This document shows, piece after piece, positions 16,452 to 23,865 of a stretch of DNA of 28,287 nucleotides. Within the stretch, counting starts at the first letter, position 1. Each line of letters begins with the position of its first letter. This DNA comes from an uncultured Eubacterium sp. GTDB lineage: Bacteria; Bacillota; Clostridia; Lachnospirales; Lachnospiraceae. Location of the stretch: assembly GCA_910579075.1 (NCBI GenBank), contig CAJTSV010000012.1, positions 1 to 28,287 of the forward strand, given 5' to 3'. Below the pieces are notes generated by a model that worked only from the letters and a program-made list of their open reading frames with translations, searched no databases and had not been told where the DNA came from. Both the position numbers and the translations under genes were made by a program.

Positions 16452-18041
16452 TTATACAACCGCTTCAATCAGCAGCCTGTTTCCAAACCAAATCTCCTTT
16501 ATTCCGGCCTGTTTGTTCTTATTGAAATTAAAACTGAGCATGTATCCTTTTTTCAGATGATAATAGTCCAAATAATCTGCCAGCTGTTTTTCACCCCTCT
16601 CATGATATGCATTGCCACGCCAGATTTTCAGTTCTATGATAAACTGTTCTCCCAGATAATCTACAATCACATCTGTACGTTCCATATTGCGTGTCTGTGA
16701 TTCAATATAATAATTCCCCACCCCATTTATAATTGGCCGTAAATACAGCAGAAAATACTTGCGGCCATCTTCTTCCGCAAAGTCCTGTGGCCTGTCACCA
16801 TACAAGTCATCAAAATGGATAATAAACTTTTCCAGGACGAGCTTCATGTCCAGATGCCCGTTTCGAATAAACTGATTTTTCTCCATCAGGGCTGCATCAT
16901 AAAGCCGGTTCTGGCACATATCATGCGATGCAAGAAACAGGTTATACAGCAGTGTTTCAAAAATCCGGTTCGCTATAACTATCCGGTTTTCTTCTTTTTT
17001 TACAAAACCAAACATCAGCGCTGTTTCCACGCAGCGCAATCCAACCACATAAAGAATCTCCTTCCCCCGGAATAACAGGTCTTTGAGCATAACTTCCAGT
17101 TCTGGATAATCTTCCAGCTTATGAATCAGGGAATCAAACAGTGTATTTTGTTCTGACAGCATCAAGCGCACCGCTTCCAGAATATCCTCCCTTGTCCATG
17201 CCCTTTTGGGGCTGCTTCCTGCATTGCCTGTAATCCGCTCATCTGCCAGCTTGCATAGACAGGAAACCAGAAATGGATAGCCGGAGGTATAGTCATAAAT
17301 CATCCCTGCAATCCCGTACACATCCATTCCTGTATGGCAGTCCTTTTCATATTCCTTCAGCATGCCGGCAATTTCATCCGCAGAAAAACTCATATCCACA
17401 AGAAAATCTGCTGCTATATTCCACGGACTGTTCGCCCTGTGCCGTTCTCCCCCGCCAATTTTCCGTTTCAGGTTTTTCACATCGTAAACACCTGCAAGAA
17501 TCACAGACTGAAACGCAGGACTTTCATCCCTGTCAATATAACCAGCCCGCAGCATAGCCAGAAAATCCAAAAATACTTCATAATTTGCCGCACTGTCCGC
17601 CTCATCCACAAGAAAAATTACAGGCCGTCCAGATTCCCCGCACCAGATGCTGAAAAGTTCAAACAAATCAGCCAGACCCATATTTTCCCCGGTTCCAGCT
17701 GCAAGCTGCCCAAATCCTGCTGCTGCATCTTCTGGCACTTCCTTTTGAAATACAGGTTTTTTCATGATTTCCCTGGCCAGCGCCTTTACAAACAATTCCT
17801 CTGTTTTAAAATCCTTATGGCTTAATTTTTGAAAATCAAGGCTCAATACCGCATAATCATCTCCAAGATATGGCCCAAGCGCTTTCAGCAGCGTTGTCTT
17901 GCCGTACTGCCTGGCACGGTTTATCGTAATATACTCTCCCCGTTCCATCATACTTTTTAACGCAGACAGCCTGCCCTGAATATCTGCCATATAGTGCACA
18001 TTCGGCCTGCAGTCTGCGCTGATATTAAAATACCTTTCCAT
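16452..18041 (-). CDS. AAA-like ATPase with C-terminal PD-(D/E)XK nuclease fold
   Basis: A 529-residue protein of the AAA-like (ORC/STAND-related) plus PD-(D/E)XK type, only distantly related to the other two AAA proteins here. The Walker A region is INRARQYGKTT (40-50), with the lysine at 48. Walker B is VIFLVDEAD (141-149). A winged-helix-like middle region follows. The C-terminal nuclease-like core has D457 (ERTDVIVDYLG), E470-L471-K472 (IIELKIWRG) and a later conserved EKQLADYL helix. The ATG at 18041 is favoured because AAAGGGG lies seven bases upstream; the adjacent ATG at 18044 is also possible. A start at 18122 would precede the promoter and is rejected. Role unknown; such proteins are frequent in gut Clostridia, often in variable regions. 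It is divergent from the blaI-type gene. Confidence 0.85.
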   Translation of the reverse strand: MERYFNISADCRPNVHYMADIQGRLSALKSMMERGEYITINRARQYGKTTLLKALGPYLGDDYAVLSLDFQKLSHKDFKTEELFVKALAREIMKKPVFQKEVPEDAAAGFGQLAAGTGENMGLADLFELFSIWCGESGRPVIFLVDEADSAANYEVFLDFLAMLRAGYIDRDESPAFQSVILAGVYDVKNLKRKIGGGERHRANSPWNIAADFLVDMSFSADEIAGMLKEYEKDCHTGMDVYGIAGMIYDYTSGYPFLVSCLCKLADERITGNAGSSPKRAWTREDILEAVRLMLSEQNTLFDSLIHKLEDYPELEVMLKDLLFRGKEILYVVGLRCVETALMFGFVKKEENRIVIANRIFETLLYNLFLASHDMCQNRLYDAALMEKNQFIRNGHLDMKLVLEKFIIHFDDLYGDRPQDFAEEDGRKYFLLYLRPIINGVGNYYIESQTRNMERTDVIVDYLGEQFIIELKIWRGNAYHERGEKQLADYLDYYHLKKGYMLSFNFNKNKQAGIKEIWFGNRLLIEAVV

Positions 18042-18080
18042 CATCCAGCCCCTTTCCATGCACTGCTGCTTTCTGATATC

Positions 18081-18109
18081 AGTATAAAGAATATCCATTG
18101 GAAAATCAA
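18081..18109 (-). promoter_or_regulatory. Sigma-A promoter for the AAA/PD-(D/E)XK gene
   Basis: On the minus strand TTGATT (plus 18104-18109) and TATACT (plus 18081-18086) have a 17-base spacer. It leaves about 30 bases of leader before the ATG at 18041. It points away from the blaI-type promoter about 190 bases to the right. Confidence 0.65.
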
Positions 18110-18290
18110 CACACATCCCCACACTTCAATTGCAGGCTGCACAGAGCACTTGTCTTGCATCAGCCAGCGCTTCTCGCATTTATTTCCAAATACTGGCTTT
18201 ATTTCCTGCATATAAAATCTTTAAATCAGCCAGAATCTTTGTCAACGTTCGTTTCAAATATCAAAACCATTTTTCTGTCAGAAAATATTT

Positions 18291-18330
18291 CAAAACTATA
18301 ATTGACATATCTGCAAAAAACATATATAAT
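18291..18330 (+). promoter_or_regulatory. Promoter and putative operator of the BlaI-type gene
   Basis: TTGACA (18302-18307) and TATAAT (18325-18330) are separated by 17 bases, a perfect sigma-A promoter. The block AAAACTATAATTGACA just before and across the -35 is repeated almost exactly at the M56 promoter (19144-19159), at the same distance from the -10. A promoter this close to consensus normally needs repression, and BlaI-family proteins bind TACAnnTGTA-like dyads. The block is therefore a candidate operator for autoregulation. Start codons upstream of 18337 are excluded by this promoter. Confidence 0.75.
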
Positions 18331-18361
18331 TATGAAAAAATCAGAAAGGACTGGTATTGCA

Positions 18362-18889
18362 ATGCAGACAGAACAGACAGAAACAGCAGGCATAGACCTG
18401 GAAAACGAACCCGCAAAATCAGAAGAAGCTGCTGATACGAACACCTCTCCTGAAACAGCAAAAACAACAGCTTCTGCCAAGCCAGGCAAAGCACCTGCAT
18501 ATTTTTATCTTCTTCCAAAAGAAGAAGCAGCCATGCGGGTATTGTGGGACACCGATGACGCACTGAGCGCTTCCGAGATTGCAGAACGCATTCCGGAACG
18601 TACCTGGCCGGCTTCTTCCATACAGGGCATCCTGCGGAATCTGGAAAAGAAAAACGCCATAAAAGTCGAAGCCATTACCAAACTCGGCAAATCCTATGGC
18701 AGGCTTTTCCGCCCTTCGTTAACTTCCAATGAGTATTCCCTGATGCAGTTTAAAAGATATTACCATTCCGGAAAGCCAGACAGCCATTCCGTGCTGGCAT
18801 CCCTGACAGGCACAATCGCTGATGCGGACAAAGAATTCCTTGATGGATTGCAGAAGCTTTTAAATGAATATGAAAAAAAGGAACATTGA
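18362..18889 (+). CDS. BlaI/MecI/CopY-family transcriptional repressor
   Basis: A 175-residue repressor. The first 45 residues are an unusual acidic, Thr/Ala/Glu-rich extension absent from typical BlaI proteins (about 120-130 residues). Residues 48-118 form the winged helix, from LLPKEEAAMRVLWDTDDALSASEIAERI through the recognition helix SSIQGILRNLEKKNAI to the wing KLGKSYGRLFRP. The C-terminal helical part is the dimerisation region where BlaR1/MecR1-type proteases cleave the classical repressors. The ATG at 18362 is chosen because the promoter ends at 18330 and AAAGGA lies 11 bases upstream. The stop codon is inside the loop of the terminator. An M56 protease with a matching promoter follows, so the pair probably forms a repressor/antirepressor circuit. 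No beta-lactamase or mecA-like gene is nearby. Confidence 0.88.
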   Translation: MQTEQTETAGIDLENEPAKSEEAADTNTSPETAKTTASAKPGKAPAYFYLLPKEEAAMRVLWDTDDALSASEIAERIPERTWPASSIQGILRNLEKKNAIKVEAITKLGKSYGRLFRPSLTSNEYSLMQFKRYYHSGKPDSHSVLASLTGTIADADKEFLDGLQKLLNEYEKKEH

Positions 18890-18907
18890 CACCATGTTCC
18901 TTTTTTT
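18873..18907 (+). terminator. Strong intrinsic terminator overlapping the blaI-type stop codon
   Basis: Seven A, GGAACA (18873-18885) and TGTTCC plus seven T (18895-18907) form a perfect 13-bp stem with a 9-base loop that contains the TGA stop. The repressor and the M56 gene are thus separate transcripts, which fits the finding that each has its own matching promoter. Confidence 0.9.
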
Positions 18908-19218
18908 ATGTACCATGCAAAAAGAAGAATGGATAATACGATTCCTAAACAATCCTGCCTTTTTTACTGTATTTGCTCATATGCGCTATCCCTTTCTATT
19001 TACTTTCCAAAACATATCGATATGCATTTGATTCATATTTCGATATTATTTTGAATCACAAAATCTTTCTTGAGAAGATATCATATTTTTATATATTTCA
19101 ATATATTTATTTCCAAAATCTTTTTTCAATTCAGATATATTCTAAAACTACAATTGACACAATTTACAAAAATATATATACTATTAAGAAAGTAATGACA
19201 CAAAGGAGTATGAATTCC
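18908..19218 (+). promoter_or_regulatory. AT-rich control region and promoter of the M56 gene
   Basis: This stretch holds no gene. The promoter is TTGACA (19154-19159), a 17-base spacer and TATACT (19177-19182). It is preceded by AAAACTACAATTGACA (19144-19159), which matches the blaI-type promoter at 15 of 16 positions. Upstream the DNA is strongly AT-rich with repeated ATAT/TTTC words and a perfect 12-bp palindrome CATATCGATATG at 19013-19024. These could be further repressor sites or a curved-DNA region. The ribosome site AAAGGAG is at 19202-19208. Confidence 0.7.
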
Positions 19219-20373
19219 ATGTATCTGACTGTTTATTCCATCGCCGTGGCTGTATTCTGGGCAACTGTTTTCACAAAACTGGCTGCCAGCTTTCGAAAAC
19301 GGATTCAGGATTTGCGGTATTTTTCGCTATACCCTTTTATGCTTGTTCTTTTTTTCAGCACACTGCGAATCCTATTCCCGCTGGAGCTTCCATACACGTA
19401 CATTGTGGAATCCTGGAAAATCCTGCCGTGGATTCAGGGCTTTTCCCGCATTCAGCTTGTTTCCTTTGGATTTGTAACAATAACGCCCGGTGTCCTTTTC
19501 CTTACCGTATGGATTTTGGGAGCTGCCGTGGTATTCTGCAGGCACATGCAAAACCATATCCGCTTCCACCGCCTTTTGCATTCTCTCCCGGCCGCTTCTG
19601 ACAGCCGCCTGCAGCGCATGCTTGCAGAAGCTGACCCGCAGGGAAAACTGGCAAAGGCAAAAGTCATTGTACATGAAGCTGTGGCTTCACCTGCACTGTC
19701 CGGTTTCCTGCGGCCAGTCATTATCCTTCCCGATATGTACTTTGATGACGAGGAGCTGCTTGGCATTTTTCTTCATGAAAGCGCGCATTTTAAAAGCCGG
19801 CATATATTTGCAAAACTGGCCGCAGAACTGGCATGTATCTGTTTTTGGTGGAATCCTCTTTTAAAAGAGCTGCCGGAAGAAATTTCGCACGCACTGGAGC
19901 TGCATTCCGATAAAGCTGTCTGTAAAAAGCTGGACAAAAAGCAGCAGCTTAAATACCTCTCTGTTATATTGAAGGTATTGCGGAATGCAAGCCGCCCGGA
20001 CTCCCTGAAGGCCGCTTCCTTAAGCCTTGCAGACAGGCCGGACAAACGAAATATGGAACAGCGTTTTCAGATGATACTCGAAGACCATTACCAGAAGAAA
20101 CATAAGCCGTACTGTTTTGCCACGCTGCTGGCCCTGCTTGTATTTCTGCTTTCTTATGCTGTGATACCGCAGCCTTATAGCGAGCCGCCTTTAGAGGAAA
20201 CAGTCCCTCTTGATTCTGTTCCGGTTTCAGATTATTTTTTTGTAGAAACAGAAAATGGCTATGACTTTTATCGATACCCGGATTATTACATAGACCATTT
20301 AGACCACCCAAGCCAGATATATGGCTTATGGCATACGATAAAAATATATAAGAATCTGGAGGAAGTAAATTAG
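19219..20373 (+). CDS. M56-family (BlaR1/MecR1-type) membrane metalloprotease without sensor domain
   Basis: A 384-residue membrane protein. The ATG at 19219 has AAAGGAG ten bases upstream; an ATG at 19210 is only one base from it and the longer frame starts before the promoter. Hydrophobic segments lie near 1-20, 37-55, 86-107 and 298-316. The zinc protease motif is HESAH (186-190, the HExxH pattern) with a likely third ligand E227 in ELHSDKAV. In BlaR1/MecR1 this domain is activated by an extracellular penicillin-binding domain of about 250 residues and cleaves BlaI. Here the last helix is followed by only about 65 residues rich in Tyr, Asp and Pro, so beta-lactam binding is not expected. 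It is controlled by a promoter matching that of the repressor gene and is followed after one base by the peptide gene. Confidence 0.88.
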   Translation: MYLTVYSIAVAVFWATVFTKLAASFRKRIQDLRYFSLYPFMLVLFFSTLRILFPLELPYTYIVESWKILPWIQGFSRIQLVSFGFVTITPGVLFLTVWILGAAVVFCRHMQNHIRFHRLLHSLPAASDSRLQRMLAEADPQGKLAKAKVIVHEAVASPALSGFLRPVIILPDMYFDDEELLGIFLHESAHFKSRHIFAKLAAELACICFWWNPLLKELPEEISHALELHSDKAVCKKLDKKQQLKYLSVILKVLRNASRPDSLKAASLSLADRPDKRNMEQRFQMILEDHYQKKHKPYCFATLLALLVFLLSYAVIPQPYSEPPLEETVPLDSVPVSDYFFVETENGYDFYRYPDYYIDHLDHPSQIYGLWHTIKIYKNLEEVN

Positions 20374-20374
20374 A

Positions 20375-20605
20375 ATGAAGAAAAAAATATTATCACTTGG
20401 ATTCTCTTTTTTATTAACTGCCACATCAATGCATGTACTTATCAGCAGCGTTTCCAGTCCGGCTTATGTTTCCGGCATTTCCGCTGCGCAGCCTTACAGC
20501 AATCATACCGGATATAAATATCAGACCATAAACGGAAAGATTTATAAAAGGCTCTGGTCTTACACCTACAGCCGCTGGGAAGACCCATACTGGACACTTG
20601 TATAA
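20375..20605 (+). CDS. Small exported peptide following the M56 protease
   Basis: A 76-residue protein with no family that I recognise. GGAGGAAG inside the end of the M56 gene precedes the ATG at 20375 by nine bases, and the two genes are separated by one base, so they are co-transcribed. Residues 1 to about 27 form a classical signal peptide: KKK, a hydrophobic core LSLGFSFLLTATSMHVLI and a small-residue cleavage zone SSVSSPAYVSG. The mature part, about 45 residues, has no cysteine and is rich in Tyr, Trp, Lys and Arg, with segments GYKYQTINGKIYKRLW and WEDPYWTLV. It could be a ligand for the M56 protein, its substrate, a bacteriocin-like peptide or a small envelope protein. The choice between these is inference; the signal peptide and coupling are seen. 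Confidence 0.75.
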   Translation: MKKKILSLGFSFLLTATSMHVLISSVSSPAYVSGISAAQPYSNHTGYKYQTINGKIYKRLWSYTYSRWEDPYWTLV

Positions 20606-20616
20606 CCAAAAGCTGC

Positions 20617-20652
20617 AAAAACGGGGCCTTCGGACATTATCCAAAGGCCCCG
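20617..20652 (-). terminator. Terminator between convergent genes
   Basis: CGGGGCCTT (20622-20630) and AAGGCCCCG (20644-20652) form a 9-bp stem with an inner GGA/TCC pairing. On the minus strand it is followed by TTTTTG, so it best serves the membrane-protein gene ending at 20678. On the plus strand there is no U-tract, but the hairpin may still slow transcription past the peptide gene. Confidence 0.75.
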
Positions 20653-20677
20653 CCAGTATTCCTGTCTTTGCTGCGTC

Positions 20678-21478
20678 TTATGCTTCCCGCTTTCCCTTAC
20701 ACAGGTAAAAAACAATTACAAACAGCAGTATTTCCAGATAAACCGCTGCGCTTCCCGTTACGAGATTCTTTGTAAGCAGTGCGTTATCCGCCGTCAGGGA
20801 ATGAATCTGGGTAATGACAAACAGCAGTGCAGAAACTGCTCCCATGCCATGCAGCGCTGTTACAAATACTTCCTGTTTTCTTTTCAGCACCGTTTTACTG
20901 CCCCATAAAAAGACTGCGCCATAAACCGCACAGGCAAGGATGCCGTATGCATATACAACATACCTTCCAACCGGAAGGCTTGCCGCTGCACCGGTTACAG
21001 CCAGGATTCCTGCTGCCAGGATAACGCCTGTCTCAAGCGCTGCGATAAGATGGCTGGCAGCCGGCACCTTCCTGACGCCCCTTCCCCGGACAACCGCCAT
21101 TACGGCCAGAAAATATACAGCATTGATAACCAGTGCATAATTCAAGTAATTCACGCCCCATGCATCACAATTACGGAAAATCTGAAGCTCCATAAAAATA
21201 CGGATGCCGGACAGGCACAGAAACTGCACAAAAGCATTGTTCAATAAAATCCCAAGCCTCGAAGAACCGCTTCTGTGCTCCGTGCAGGCAGCATGAAAGC
21301 TCCGGTACAGGTCATCCCGTGTATAAGATGCGCCTGTCTGCTGTGCTTTACTGCTTTGCAGCTTATTCCGATACCCTTCCAGTATCTGCGTGCACTCTGC
21401 ATCGTCATACTGAAACGAAAGCTGGAAATGAAGCCGGTCTAAAAATGCTGCTTCTGAAAAAGATTTTCTCGTTTTCAT
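20678..21478 (-). CDS. Six-helix membrane protein of unknown function
   Basis: A 266-residue integral membrane protein that I do not recognise. The ATG at 21478 is preceded by AAGGAGG with a good spacer; the GTG at 21487 overlaps that site and is rejected. About 70 hydrophilic residues with paired charges (LDRLHFQLSFQYDDAECTQILEGYRNKL, about 13-40) precede six hydrophobic segments near 76-98, 109-130, 145-166, 171-193, 205-225 and 237-260. The N-terminal part resembles the cytoplasmic helical domains placed before membrane regions in DUF1700/DUF1129-like proteins, but I cannot show relatedness. It is transcribed alone from a strong promoter and converges on the M56-peptide cassette. A link to that cassette is possible only by proximity. 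Confidence 0.78.
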   Translation of the reverse strand: MKTRKSFSEAAFLDRLHFQLSFQYDDAECTQILEGYRNKLQSSKAQQTGASYTRDDLYRSFHAACTEHRSGSSRLGILLNNAFVQFLCLSGIRIFMELQIFRNCDAWGVNYLNYALVINAVYFLAVMAVVRGRGVRKVPAASHLIAALETGVILAAGILAVTGAAASLPVGRYVVYAYGILACAVYGAVFLWGSKTVLKRKQEVFVTALHGMGAVSALLFVITQIHSLTADNALLTKNLVTGSAAVYLEILLFVIVFYLCKGKREA

Positions 21479-21560
21479 GAAAAACACCTCCTTTTTTCAC
21501 TTTCGGCCATAAGTCCGATTCATTCACAGAAACAATTTTGCATTTCAAAATCCTTCTTAT

Positions 21561-21588
21561 ATTATATCATGTTTTCTATAACTGTCAA
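21561..21588 (-). promoter_or_regulatory. Sigma-A promoter for the membrane protein
   Basis: On the minus strand TTGACA (plus 21583-21588) and TATAAT (plus 21561-21566) are separated by 16 bases. The leader to the ATG at 21478 is about 75 bases. Both hexamers match consensus exactly. Confidence 0.7.
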
Positions 21589-21669
21589 TCTATTTTATGC
21601 TGTCTTTTTTCCATTTCCACTTCCCGGTTACCCACCGGTTTTCCAAAACTGTGCCAGATAACAAAAAAA

Positions 21670-21767
21670 GGGGCTGTCGCATTAAGCAATACATATACAA
21701 GATGTAGTCTATAAGAATGATTCAAATAAACTATATCTTGTATCATTTTTCTTAGTGCGACAGCCCC
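21670..21767. mobile_element. Palindromic MITE-like element, 98 bp
   Basis: GGGGCTGTCGCATTAAG at 21670-21686 is answered by CTTAGTGCGACAGCCCC at 21751-21767, a 17-bp inverted repeat with one mismatch. Inside it, ATACAAGATGTAGT pairs with ACTATATCTTGTAT with one mismatch, so almost the whole element can fold into one long hairpin. GGGGCTGTCGCA-type ends are typical of insertion-sequence termini that leave non-autonomous derivatives. No transposase is encoded and I see no convincing target-site duplication. It is inserted between the membrane-protein promoter and the spoVAC fragment. It could alternatively act as a bidirectional terminator. Confidence 0.7.
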
Positions 21768-21779
21768 CATCTGTTTTTC

Positions 21780-21932
21780 TTAAATTATTCCCGAAACGGT
21801 CAGCACCCAGTAAATCAGCCCCAGCACCCAGCTGGAAAATATCCCGAACAGGATGACCGGGCCTGCAATTGTAAAAATCCTGGCCCCGATGCCGAATACC
21901 CGGCCTTCTGCCTGTATCAAGTCAGGGCCCAT
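21780..21932 (-). pseudogene. Truncated spoVAC copy (3' end only)
   Basis: A 50-codon frame, MGPDLIQAEGRVFG onwards, matches the C-terminal third of the intact SpoVAC encoded at 23866-24333 (IGAxIFTIAGPVILFGIF and SSWVLGLIYW are shared). The DNA at 21807-21907 is about 97% identical to 23893-23993 (three transitions in 101 bases). The last residues differ (VLTVSGII against IGKCFGVF), so the two ends diverged or came from different paralogues. The first about 105 residues, including the N-terminal membrane segments, are missing. No ribosome site is visible before the ATG, so this is a remnant. Confidence 0.85.
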
Positions 21933-21965
21933 TCATTTTTGAAAAATTAAATATTTCCCTGCCCA

Positions 21966-23456
21966 TTACGATTCTTTTCGCAAGCGATATATCCTTGTCT
22001 TATTTCTTCCCATTGCTTCGACATCATCCATCACAGAGAGTATTTCTCTCGTCCTTGCCATGCTTAAACCCAGTAAATCTGCGATATCTCTGGTTTTTGC
22101 TGTTTCACGCCCTCGTAAATACAATCGTATTTTTTCCTGATTATTCTTTGTTTTTATCGCTTGTTTTTTATCGCTTGTTTTTATCGCTTGTTTTTTATCG
22201 CTTGTTTTTATTGCTTGTTTTTTTATGAATTTTAAAGTCAGCGATGTCCTGTCCGGATCAAAATCTTCCTTTATGCCAGGCTCTTCCCACCCTTCGTCTT
22301 CCCATACGTTAAAAATATTGGGCACTCCGCTTCCCGCATGTTCACCGATATCTATCAGATTAAACATTTTCATCAGGCTCTTATTTCTCGGGTCAGATTT
22401 TCCTCCTCTGCGCATCTGCTCTTTTCCAAGTCTGATATAGCCAGGATTCTCAAATATAATTTTATTTTCCTCTTTGATTATGAGAATGCCATATTTTCCA
22501 TAAAAATCTGTATTAATCATACAGTTCGCCAATGCTTCCCTAAGCGCTCTGTGAACCGGCGTATCATCAACCCGAAAACCTCTCTCCATCCGAAATGGCA
22601 CTTTGATATCTTTCGTAATCTTATTGTATACACGAAAATAAAAGTCAAATACATTTCCCGACCACTCGCCAGATGATGATTGAAGTCTGTCTGTCCATCT
22701 GATTACCATATCCGGATTTTCCCTGTAGTCTAAAAAATATTCCGGAAAATATCTCACAATATCATACTCATTCCCAAACATAAGCATGCCGGCAGCCGTA
22801 GGATGAAGTTTTTTATCGCCTTTCGAAAAACCCGCTGCCCCAATCACCCTAAGATATTCCTTGTCATCCAGCCGCTCAAAAGGGTGTCCCGGCTTAAAGG
22901 ATTTGTGGCTGTTGCGATAACCGCGGATGGAATCCTGATTCAAATCTTCAATTTCAGCCTCATCAAGCACTTCCATGTCCATGGTTTCCTCTGCCTGATC
23001 CCGCAGCATTGTTTTTACCTGCAATCTTGTACAGTGGTAATCTCACTCCCAATTTCTGCGGAAAGTTCCTCCAAACAAATCATCATTGATGTATACCGGC
23101 TTTTGTTCCCGCTTTGCACCCGGCACCCATATGACCATAATCACATTATCTGTACCAGCCACGGAGAAAGTTTCCACATCATCGTCTTTCAAAAGATTGA
23201 CGCTCACCTTTTTACGGTTGTTAATGGCATCCCAGAAATCTTTTTTCAATTTTGAGGGATTTTTTAGTCCGGTTGTACGCCAGCTGCCATCTTTATTCTC
23301 TTTCACGCCAAGAATGATAACTCCGCCATAACAATTGGCAAAAGCAGAGTAAGTATCCCACAGGCTGTTTGGAAGTCCTCCCTCCGCCTTTTTTACTTCC
23401 CTGCGGTTATCTTCTTTATAGGAATCAAATTTTGCCAGTTCAAATAATTCTTCCAT
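21966..23456 (-). pseudogene. AlbA_2/Schlafen-type ATP-binding transcriptional regulator broken by one TGA
   Basis: The gene reads continuously in one frame over 497 codons except for a TGA at 23043-23045. Residues 1-137 are the AlbA_2 (Schlafen-related) domain with LWDTYSAFANCYGGVIILGVKE and DDLFGGTFRRNWE. After the stop the frame resumes at DYHCTRLQVKTMLRD without loss. Family members usually have a glycine here (EGDYHC), so GGA to TGA is the simplest change. The second part contains a degenerate ATPase-like fold (PVHRALREALANCMINTDFYGKYGILI, GSGVPNIF), a triplicated KKQAIKTSD linker and a C-terminal winged helix (TRDIADLLGLSMARTREIL). The TTG at 23024 could re-initiate the downstream half, but I see no good ribosome site. 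AT-rich codons differ from the neighbours, suggesting transfer. Confidence 0.85.
22151..22224. repeat. Tandem repeat encoding KKQAIKTSD units
   Basis: Words of the type TTTTTATCGCTTG recur five times, and on the minus strand they form two complete 27-base units and a third partial one encoding KKQAIKTSD, KKQAIKTSD and KKQAIKTKN. It lies in the linker between the ATPase-like part and the winged helix of the broken regulator. Copy number probably varies between strains. Confidence 0.8.
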
Positions 23457-23865
23457 ACTTGCTCCTTAAAAATTCAATAAGATAAGTACACTTTGTCAAA
23501 AATTTTTTATTCTTTCTGATGTTCTTCTGTTACTATATCTAATATTTTATCGCCAAATTGAACCATCCTATTTGCCTGAACCCTGGCAGCCTCATGAACT
23601 GTCAGTAAATCCACTCTGCCATTGGGCATCGCATGTATTCACCTTCATCTGCTTGAAATAATTTCTATAGGCAAATTAAATAGTTTTCATAATTATATCA
23701 GATTTTTAAAATAATTCCTATAACGACCACCAATATTTCCCATACCCCCTCGTTATACTAAATATAAACAAGTACATTGACTCTATTTTTCCACATCAAA
23801 AAGCAGGCTGACGAATTCCTAAAACACGCCAGCCTGCCCGCAAAATCTCGCCTTATATCTTTTCC
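23457..23865 (-). other. AT-rich gap with promoter-like site and possible 40-residue ORF
   Basis: No clear gene lies here. On the minus strand an extended -10, TGATATAAT (plus 23692-23700), could start transcription towards the broken regulator; its -35 is poor. Between it and the regulator an ORF at 23507-23629 would encode 40 residues (MPNGRVDLLTVHEAARVQAN and on to EEHQKE). It has an in-frame stop just upstream and no convincing ribosome site, so it may be the end of a lost gene. The region is much more AT-rich than the flanking housekeeping genes. Confidence 0.4.
23798..23837 (-). terminator. Terminator after spoVAC
   Basis: GCAGGCTG (23803-23810) and CAGCCTGC (23830-23837) form the stem, extended inward by CG pairs and one G-T wobble, and are followed on the minus strand by TTTTTG. 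It lies about 30 bases past the spoVAC stop, so spoVAC is expressed without spoVAD or spoVAE behind it. Confidence 0.75.

Noticed and set aside
18973..19218. Long N-terminal extension of the M56 protein
   Set aside because: It would span the promoter at 19154-19182 and is AT-rich non-coding-like sequence; AAAGGAG points to 19219.
21585..21770. A 61-codon minus-strand frame through the MITE
   Set aside because: It lies wholly across the palindromic element and the adjacent promoter and has no ribosome site.
23043..23045. The TGA in the AlbA_2-type gene as a selenocysteine codon
   Set aside because: The family has glycine here, not cysteine, and I see no selenocysteine-insertion-type hairpin directly after it.
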